This document shows, one piece after another, positions 57,775 to 64,000 of a stretch of DNA of 64,000 nt. Source of the DNA: Gracilaria caudata (taxonomy: Eukaryota; Rhodophyta; Florideophyceae; Gracilariales; Gracilariaceae); assembly GCA_030374735.1 (NCBI GenBank), contig JASCIV010000019.1, forward strand, positions 1 to 64,000, in the 5' to 3' direction. A program made the position numbers and the translations under genes. The notes under the pieces are model-generated. The model was given only the letters and a program-made list of their open reading frames with translations, was not told the origin of the DNA and did not search any database. Numbering within the stretch: position 1 is the stretch's first letter; each line of letters starts with the position of its first letter.

Positions 57775-58665
57775 TCCGATGTAAGCGATCACGTATACAA
57801 GTTTCTCAAAAAATATGTATATATATATACGCGGCGTAGCATTTTACCATCTTGAAGAGAGAAGGTGCTTCAAAGCCTGTTTCCTTCTCCTTTGTAATTG
57901 CTTCCTTTCAGAAAGTGAACTTTGTCTTGATGCTTCATCTCAATCTTCCTTAAGCGATTTAGACAGGAACATCAGAACATTTCGTTCACATCAACCACCT
58001 AAAGCACTCTCATTTGTGGGTTACGCTCGGGGTGGTTTTTGAAGACTGAGCCGAGAAGAGAAGTAAGTCCTACTGCAAGACCAGGGACGCTAGGTTGATG
58101 AAACTGGTTGCAGTACAGAAGCAGTGGTTTTTATTGATGCTTTTGTGAGGTGCAAACCAGGCTGAAGCTGCCCCATCGCACTCCACAAACAAAAGATATC
58201 TTGGGTCGTATGGCATATATGACATCCTCGTGAGAAGGATACTATTGCAGTGAGTAGTTCTTTGCAATCCGGAGTCTGTATGAGTCAGTGCGCAGCTGAT
58301 TGGAGAGTAAGTTACGAAACCCCGTCATCATGATGCATTTTTTCAATGAGAAATATACAGAAGAGTACGTATAATTGTACAAAGTTCTCTTTTTTCACGC
58401 AACGGATATTTTTTCGTAACATCACCTCTCGAGTCCCGAGCCGGAATGACCTGAGCACGATAATGCTGACCTCAGAAGCCATTCGTGCAAATTGGATAAC
58501 GATAGTTCTGAGCAGTGATGAACTGGGCACCATTCAGCCTTTGCGAGCAAAGAAGCCCCATCCCTATGTCTGCGAACGAAGGACAAGTTAACAAAAGCCT
58601 ACAACTCACCAGGAGCCTACAACTAACCAGAGCTACCATCATTAGGTTCGAGCTCTCTAGGACAT
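57775..58665. other. Intergenic region after the ankyrin gene
   Basis: About 890 bp. A short TATATATA run lies near 57822-57832. The hairpin AGAGAAGG/CCTTCTC lies at 57854-57887 and shares GAAGAGAGAA with the structured repeats, but lacks their other blocks. It may be the 3' end of the ankyrin transcript. The promoter of the EEP gene should lie at the right end. Nothing else is supported. Confidence 0.4.
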
Positions 58666-59970
58666 ATGCCCCCGAAACGGCCATCGAGATCGTACCCTCC
58701 AAAATACGAGCACCTTAGGAAAAAAGACTCGGCCGCAGTTCGTTTGGACTTTGAGCATCAAACAAGACGTTCAATAGGACCTCCGATATCGTCTCCCACG
58801 ATTCCTATTCGTCGAAAAGTCATACGACTTAACTTGGCCACGGACGAGGAGCTCTGGAATGACTTGCAAGCCGTAAATGGAGTCGGAATAAGAACTTTGA
58901 ACAAAATTACAACCGAACGGGCGCTTAATGGAAGCTTTCAAGGAGCTGCCGATTTTGACAGACGCGTGAGAGGAGTCAAGTTCTCTAGATTAGTGGAGGC
59001 GTGTGCCGAACAGGAACTGATCGTGTCTTTTGAGTCGTCACCGATAAAACGTCGAAAGGAACCTACGGAACGAAAACCGTACATTCATCCATTACTTTTG
59101 CGGGAGACTGGAACATTTGGTGTCGATGACCAACAACAGATCAAGGACGACTTTGTTTTGTCTTCGTGGAACGCTGGCAGGATGTCAACATGTAGCAATC
59201 GATACGAGGAGAAAGTTGGTCATCTTTTCCGATTCATGGCTGATTCACAGACAGATATCCTTTCTCTTCAAGAAGTCTGTGAGGGGGTTACAGAGGATTT
59301 GTGTAACCGCTTGCTTGAAAAAACGGGAGTAGTATGGAGCTCTTGCGAAGCTTATGGAAACGGCGAGGGTTTAGGAACTGGTTTGGCAACGTTATTTCGT
59401 CTGGACAAGTTCTTTGAGTACGGCGACATCAGGCAGCTAGAGACTCTTCTCAATGCGCTGCCTTTCAAACGAATTCCTGAGGTTGTCCTCTTAAGTTTCA
59501 GCGAAGCAGACGATGAGTACATAACCTTGGTAAACGTACACCTGGATCAAACAGACCCACGGGAAGAAATTGGTGCGGTTGCTGCAATTGTACGAAAACT
59601 TCGCCAAATGTTTCAACATGATGAGGGGAACGAAATGATTATTGTGCTTGGGGACTTCAACATGAACTCTGATTCTCTCGCCTTTTCCCCGTTGAGAGAT
59701 GTAGGGCTTGTTGAATTAATAAGACCTCCGACAGAGACAGGATTGGTTTGGCATCCTTACCACACCATACAATCTTCTACAACGATTGGAAATCAATGGT
59801 ACGATAACATTTGGATTTCCAAAGAATCTCGGAACAGGATTGAGAACGCATGGTGCTTTGATTTTGGCGGCCGCCGCCAAAGTCTTGAACAAAGCGGATA
59901 TCAGTATGCCGCTCAGAAGCGAGCATCTTGTAGTGACCATCTGCCGATTGCGGCCAAAATCCAGAGCTAA
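58666..59970 (+). CDS. Helix-hairpin-helix plus endonuclease/exonuclease/phosphatase (EEP) protein
   Basis: 434 aa from ATG 58666. An N-terminal basic leader is followed by a helix-hairpin-helix (about residues 50-105): INKITTERALN-like and GVGIRTLNKITTE, with LNLATDEELWNDLQAVNGVG resembling the ComEA/EEPD1 HhH. The EEP fold fills about 165-434: SSWNAGRMS, DILSLQEVCE (catalytic Glu), VNVHLDQTDPR, VLGDFNMN (Asp/Asn pair) and SDHLPIAAKI (catalytic Asp-His). All metal and catalytic positions of DNase I-type enzymes are present. EEPD1-like proteins act at stalled replication forks; by analogy only. No intron. Confidence 0.85.
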   Translation: MPPKRPSRSYPPKYEHLRKKDSAAVRLDFEHQTRRSIGPPISSPTIPIRRKVIRLNLATDEELWNDLQAVNGVGIRTLNKITTERALNGSFQGAADFDRRVRGVKFSRLVEACAEQELIVSFESSPIKRRKEPTERKPYIHPLLLRETGTFGVDDQQQIKDDFVLSSWNAGRMSTCSNRYEEKVGHLFRFMADSQTDILSLQEVCEGVTEDLCNRLLEKTGVVWSSCEAYGNGEGLGTGLATLFRLDKFFEYGDIRQLETLLNALPFKRIPEVVLLSFSEADDEYITLVNVHLDQTDPREEIGAVAAIVRKLRQMFQHDEGNEMIIVLGDFNMNSDSLAFSPLRDVGLVELIRPPTETGLVWHPYHTIQSSTTIGNQWYDNIWISKESRNRIENAWCFDFGGRRQSLEQSGYQYAAQKRASCSDHLPIAAKIQS

Positions 59971-60190
59971 CCACAGTGCCTAATAGTTTAACCGATACCT
60001 GTGGTTATGAACCCATCTCATTTGATAGTTCCTGGGACACTTCTGAGTTTTAAGCAATAACTTTTTCGTTACAACGGAACGACACATGCAAGCTTTGTAT
60101 TACAAAGTGGGTAGTCTGATTCTCTTTCTGAATCGCAGCCCCGTGCGCTTGTCGTATTGGCAATATCCTGTATCTTTCTGACTCTTTTGT

Positions 60191-60298
60191 CACAAATCTT
60201 TGTTAGCGTTCCTGAAGAGAGAAAATTTTGTCTAAGAGTTTTAAGATTCACCTCAACCTAGGAATGAAGGTTGATGTCCGAATAAAAGAAGAAAGAAG
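60191..60298 (+). repeat. Structured repeat element, copy C
   Basis: Third copy, 28 kb from A and B, same strand. CACAAATCTTTG leader, CCTGAAGAGAGAAAA box, hairpin 1 AAAATT/AGTTTT (weak, one G-T pair), hairpin 2 TCAACCT/AGGTTGA, TGTCCGAATAAA and an A-rich AAGAAGAAAG tail. Lies 220 bp downstream of the EEP stop codon. Confidence 0.55.
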
Positions 60299-60320
60299 TC
60301 AAAAATCTTGTAGTTGCGCG

Positions 60321-60370
60321 ACTCTCAGATCATGAGAGTTAAAAGTAGTATGAATGAATGAATGAATGAA
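60321..60370. repeat. Inverted repeat and (TGAA)n microsatellite
   Basis: ACTCTCA/TGAGAGT (60321-60327, 60333-60339) with a 5-nt loop, then about five units of TGAA (60351-60370). Lies just after copy C in the gap before adenosine kinase; the gap (59971-61023) has no supported gene. Confidence 0.7.
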
Positions 60371-61023
60371 CGCAGCCCTTACACATGTTGCAGCGACGCT
60401 ACCCTGAGTCTACCCTCGTAAGCATCTATCTCACTGTTTTTCAACTCCATCCCAAACTCCCCTTCAGCTCGGGTTGCTTTACTTGCTTACAACAACAAAT
60501 TCGACGTTTACTTACGGGAAAGAAGTTGCGGTACAAGAGGAGCTAAATCTAAACTTAAAAAGGCGTTGCTTCCGCCAGGAGGAATCCGCCTACAAGGTAC
60601 GCTACCCTTGGTAAGACGGTACTGTATCTACACGGCCTGTGGCCTTGCCCAAGACAGAAACACCAAAACAAAGCGGACAACGATCATCTGCGAAAAGTTT
60701 TGATTCTTCATGATGAGGAATCAAAAATTTTGCAAAGTGGAATAACAGTGGTGGTCAGGTCCTGACACCGTCAGGAGCACTGGCTGTGCGAACCACAACG
60801 CTTTATGTGTGGACAGGTGTATCGAGTGCAGCCTTACACAATATTCTTCAAGGAAACAAGCTAGATATCCTCTTACATATATATCGCTCTTCTTTCTGGA
60901 CCCGGCTGCTGTGGTAAAGACGGTTTCATTTGACATCGGCCGTCTCTGCCTATCCATCTCGATCTTGGCTTGGATCTTCTTGAAACGCAACTTAGTGCAC
61001 TTTTTTGTTCAAAGATTAGCAAT

Positions 61024-62091
61024 ATGACAGCTGGAGTGGAAGATGCGATCGTTGAAGGTGTCATTCTTGGCATGGGTAATCCGTTGCTGGATATCTCAGC
61101 AGCAGTTTCCGATGAAGTTCTGACCAAGTATGGACTGGAGGCAAACAATGCCATACTAGCCGAAGAAAAGCATATGCCCTTGTACGAGGAGCTGGCTGCA
61201 GTGGACGGTGTGATTTACATCGCTGGTGGTGCCACTCAGAATTCTATTCGTGTTGCTCAGTGGCTGCTGCAAAAGCACAACGCCACTTCCTACTTCGGTG
61301 CCATTGGTGATGACGAATTTGGCAAGAAGATGACCTCTTGCTGCGAGGAAGACAGTGTCAATGTTCGCTACTTTGTGAACCCAGAGGTACCCACAGGCAC
61401 CTGCGCTGTCGTGATTACGGGGAAGGATAGATCTCTGGTTGCTAACCTTTCCGCAGCAAACACGTACAAGATTGACCACCTCAAGGATCAGAAGCAGTGG
61501 TCGATTGTCGAGAAGGCCAAGGTCTACTACACCGCTGGTTTCTTCCTCACGGTATCTCCCGATTCCATGATTGCCGTAGGTAAGCATGCCGCAGAGGAAA
61601 AGAAGATTATGAGCTTCAATCTTTCTGCGCCATTCTTGATGCAAGTTCCTCCCTTCTTCGAGGCGATGAAGAACCTGCTTCCGTACGTGGACATTTGCTT
61701 CGGCAATGAAACGGAAGCTACCACTCTTTCTCAAGCCATGGGATGGGAATCTGAGGGTGTTGAAGATATTGCCATCATGCTTGCACAATACCAGAAGGAG
61801 ACCGCTCGCCCAAGAACAGTTGTATTCACTCAAGGTTCAGACCCTACAATCGTGGTTGTTGCTGATGAGAGTCGCGTGTGGTCTGTGGATCGCTACCCCG
61901 TGATTCCGATCAAACACGATGACATCGTCGACACGAACGGAGCTGGAGATGCCTTTGTCGGTGGGTTCTTGGCTGGGCTTGCCGTTGGATCAACGACTGA
62001 GAAGAGCGTTGCACGCGGTCATTATGCCGCAAACGTAATTATTAAGCAGTCGGGATGTGCCTTCCCAGGAAAGCCGACCTACTCCGATTGA
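61024..62091 (+). CDS. ADK: Adenosine kinase
   Basis: Phosphorylates adenosine to AMP with ATP; keeps the methyl cycle running by removing adenosine from SAH hydrolysis. 355 aa from ATG 61024; earlier in-frame codons begin with TTG. PfkB-fold motifs: GMGNPLLDISA at the start, GGATQNSIRVAQWLL (the adenosine-site and G-G-hinge), VPTGTCAVVITG, and the ATP-site/anion hole DTNGAGDAFVGGFLAGL with the catalytic Asp. GNETEATTLSQAMGW is also typical of the family. Cytosolic (no presequence). High codon regularity suggests strong expression, in keeping with the enzyme. No intron. Confidence 0.95.
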   Translation: MTAGVEDAIVEGVILGMGNPLLDISAAVSDEVLTKYGLEANNAILAEEKHMPLYEELAAVDGVIYIAGGATQNSIRVAQWLLQKHNATSYFGAIGDDEFGKKMTSCCEEDSVNVRYFVNPEVPTGTCAVVITGKDRSLVANLSAANTYKIDHLKDQKQWSIVEKAKVYYTAGFFLTVSPDSMIAVGKHAAEEKKIMSFNLSAPFLMQVPPFFEAMKNLLPYVDICFGNETEATTLSQAMGWESEGVEDIAIMLAQYQKETARPRTVVFTQGSDPTIVVVADESRVWSVDRYPVIPIKHDDIVDTNGAGDAFVGGFLAGLAVGSTTEKSVARGHYAANVIIKQSGCAFPGKPTYSD

Positions 62092-62204
62092 AAGCAATAA
62101 GCTAAGAGGTAAGATATCGTGCACAAAGTCTTCATAAGTAAAATGTTGGCTTTTTACATGGCCAGTAGTTAGTCCTTGGGACGAATGAATTAAGATTAAA
62201 CAAG

Positions 62205-64000
62205 CTACCGAGCTCCAGGCTCCGAGGTAGCAGCACCGTGGGGAGAAGTCGGTGACTGTCTATCTATCGTATTGTTGTTAGGATGTCCATGTGAGTGACT
62301 ATACTGCTTGCCACGACCTTTACCTGGTCCACCCCTGCGATGGTTACCATGAGGTCCACGAGGACCTCCTCCCATTCCACCTTGCATCTGGCCTGGGCCC
62401 ATTTGATGCTGCTGGAACATGTGCTGCCCTGGGTGAGGTGGCATGTTCGGGTTTCCGCCTTGGGCGCCAGCATAAGGACCAGGGTTGTAGTAGTATGCTG
62501 ACGACGGCACCCTTTGCGGACCTTGCGCCATCACTATCGGAGCAACTGGTGGGTATACACCCCCATAAGAAACTGGCACACCTGGGCTTGGGGGATAACG
62601 TCCTGGAACGGGCCCCGGCGGGAATCCCATCTGATTACCTTGAATGTACGGATATCCCATAGCTCCAGAACCTGGTACCGCTGCGTGCACCCCTGGTGAC
62701 ATCACGACATATGGCTGTCCTCCGTACGGCATGTGAGCCATAGGCTGCATAGCCACTGCATATCCTTGGGGAGGTTGGGGCATCGGCTGAGAGAACTCCG
62801 GTGGAGCGGCTCCTGGTGGGAACGCAGCCATCATGCCAGTCGGCTGAGCAACGGATGGTTGAGGGGTAGATTTCGGTGTTGTGGGCTCAAACGCCGGTGC
62901 ATCAGGGTTGAACTTAAATTCCTGGGCATTGGGGTTCAACTTAAACTTCGGTTTTGGCTTCTGCTTTGGTTCCTCAGAGCTCTTCTGACTGTCTGCATGC
63001 TTCTTGGCTGCATTGTCTTCAGTCTTTTCGCCACGCTTCTTCTTGTCCGTGACAGGATCTTTGCCCTGTTGCTTCTTCTCCCCGGTCACTAAGTTATTGT
63101 TATTCTTGTCATTAGTTACAGCCGAATTGGTAGTTACACTCGTAACAGTGGATTTCTCGGCGGAAGGATTGGATGAGTTTGAATTGGAAGCGGTTGATAC
63201 GTTGCTCGACACTCTAGAGATAGTCTGCGTCGAGGAATTGTGCACACGACGAATAGAACCATTCCTAGAATCGAGCTGAGTGCTGAATTTCTTAAGATCG
63301 TCGGTGATCTTCTCCCGATTTGCCGCGATGGATTGGAACTCACGATTGGTCTTGTACTCCTCAAATCGCTTAATCTGTTCCGGACCAAGATTCGGGGTCT
63401 GAGCATCAAGATTCAAAACTCCTATTGCCGAGGTATCGGCAACAGCTGAAGTGGGCAACGGTGAGTTTCGCGACTGATTCGGAGAGTTGCGTCCGGTAAT
63501 GTAGTTGCGATTCTTGATGAACTGCGGAAGGCTCCCGGAGCGTTCTCGCACAGTAGAGGACTTGACCTGCTTATCCAGCGTAGCTCGCTCCTTCTCCGAA
63601 GAACCCGTAGCAGAAACAGCAGGTCCTTTAGCTACGTTTGTACGAGTAACGGAGGCAGTTTCCTTTCCTTGAATGGCTGCAGTCGATACATTCGGCGAAC
63701 CTGTCTTCGCGGCATTCGACGACTTGGTAGACTGCGCAGAAGTCTTAGAAGACGGTGCATGCGTCTTGGCCTTTCCAACAGTGGTAGACTGGGCATTTGT
63801 TGTGGACCAAGCAGGGGTGCTGCTCGACTTGTTGTCTACCACCTGAGACTTGCCCTGGCCAGAAGACTTTGAGATGTGAGAGTTCTTCGTGGATGAATGC
63901 TGCTTCGAATGGGCAGCGATGTGCTGCTTAGTATTTCCATTAGCAGTCTTTGCATTCGAGGACACGTACTTGGTACTATTGTTCGTGTTCGCTGCAGCCT
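62205..64000 (-). CDS. Ataxin-2-like protein, 3' part (5' end beyond the window)
   Basis: Open to the right window edge; no usable ATG is visible near it, so about 597 C-terminal residues are present. The region is low-complexity, N/S/T-rich then P/G/Q/Y-rich. Two PAM2-like PABP-binding motifs occur in immediate succession (62883-62948): LNPNAQEF and FNPDAPAFEP. An RFEEYKTNREFQSIAAN segment lies upstream. Composition and PAM2 resemble ataxin-2/CID4-type proteins, cytosolic RNA-granule components that bind poly(A)-binding protein. The diagnostic Lsm and LsmAD domains would lie to the right, outside the window, so the name is provisional. It is convergent with adenosine kinase (113 bp). Confidence 0.7.
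   Translation of the reverse strand, partial: AAANTNNSTKYVSSNAKTANGNTKQHIAAHSKQHSSTKNSHISKSSGQGKSQVVDNKSSSTPAWSTTNAQSTTVGKAKTHAPSSKTSAQSTKSSNAAKTGSPNVSTAAIQGKETASVTRTNVAKGPAVSATGSSEKERATLDKQVKSSTVRERSGSLPQFIKNRNYITGRNSPNQSRNSPLPTSAVADTSAIGVLNLDAQTPNLGPEQIKRFEEYKTNREFQSIAANREKITDDLKKFSTQLDSRNGSIRRVHNSSTQTISRVSSNVSTASNSNSSNPSAEKSTVTSVTTNSAVTNDKNNNNLVTGEKKQQGKDPVTDKKKRGEKTEDNAAKKHADSQKSSEEPKQKPKPKFKLNPNAQEFKFNPDAPAFEPTTPKSTPQPSVAQPTGMMAAFPPGAAPPEFSQPMPQPPQGYAVAMQPMAHMPYGGQPYVVMSPGVHAAVPGSGAMGYPYIQGNQMGFPPGPVPGRYPPSPGVPVSYGGVYPPVAPIVMAQGPQRVPSSAYYYNPGPYAGAQGGNPNMPPHPGQHMFQQHQMGPGQMQGGMGGGPRGPHGNHRRGGPGKGRGKQYSHSHGHPNNNTIDRQSPTSPHGAATSEPGAR

Noticed and set aside
57848..57890. Fourth copy of the structured repeat
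   Set aside because: It shares GAAGAGAGAA and a hairpin, but lacks hairpin 2, the TCC..TAAA box and the AAG tail.
1..64000. CRISPR arrays, bacterial operons, ribosome-binding sites
   Set aside because: Spliceosomal introns and eukaryotic gene families throughout; no spaced direct repeats of CRISPR type.

Overview
The window is nuclear DNA of a photosynthetic eukaryote, most likely a unicellular red alga. It carries an INO80 remodeller, eIF3a, UTP21/UTP12, cyclin C, PRMT7 and mL43. It also carries a nucleus-encoded gene of cyanobacterial type (DUF1825), PPR and DnaJ-like zinc-finger proteins with probable organelle presequences, and a bacterial-type organellar AspRS. Genes are dense, lie on both strands and have few, short introns (58-137 bp in those I could place). 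A tRNA-Lys gene has an insertion in its D-loop, a feature described for nuclear tRNAs of the red alga Cyanidioschyzon merolae. No organism name is given, so the lineage is inference.

0-10 kb: INO80 (-), an organelle-type Nudix hydrolase (+), a coiled-coil protein with a Spc24-like end (-), a small DnaJ-type zinc-finger protein (+), a C2H2 zinc-finger protein (+) and a doubtful small spliced gene (-). 10-19 kb: eIF3a (+), a PH/GRAM-like membrane protein (-), a tandem GST-N/glutaredoxin-like plastid protein (+), a small single-span membrane protein (-), a U5 snRNA-like structure (+) and tRNA-Lys(UUU) (-). 19-30 kb: UTP21 (-), a 28-bp perfect foldback, a nucleoplasmin-like chaperone (+), a three-exon QueA-type enzyme (-), a membrane J-protein (+) and PRMT7 (-), the last two overlapping tail to tail.

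30-46 kb: an unknown coiled-coil protein (+), a gene-poor 1.9 kb with two copies of a structured repeat, a sugar nucleotidyltransferase (+), a GNAT acetyltransferase (-), organellar AspRS (-), a DUF1365 protein (-), mL43 (-), an Rsa3-like ribosome-assembly protein (-), cyclin C (+) and an MFS transporter (-). 46-49.4 kb holds no recognisable gene, but it has coding-like fragments and a tentative two-exon gene. 49-64 kb: a PPR protein (+), UTP12/WDR3 (+), a plastid DUF1825 protein (-), an ankyrin protein (+), an HhH/EEP nuclease-fold protein (+), a third copy of the structured repeat, adenosine kinase (+) and the 3' part of an ataxin-2-like PAM2 protein (-), cut by the window end.

Functionally, translation and ribosome biogenesis dominate (eIF3a, UTP21, UTP12, Rsa3-like, mL43, AspRS, ataxin-2-like, tRNA-Lys). 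They are scattered rather than arranged in operons. The observations most worth a second look are the structured repeat with compensatory stem changes (three copies), the D-loop insertion in tRNA-Lys, the U5-like RNA, the long foldback at 22.4 kb, and the spliced nuclear queA of probable bacterial origin.
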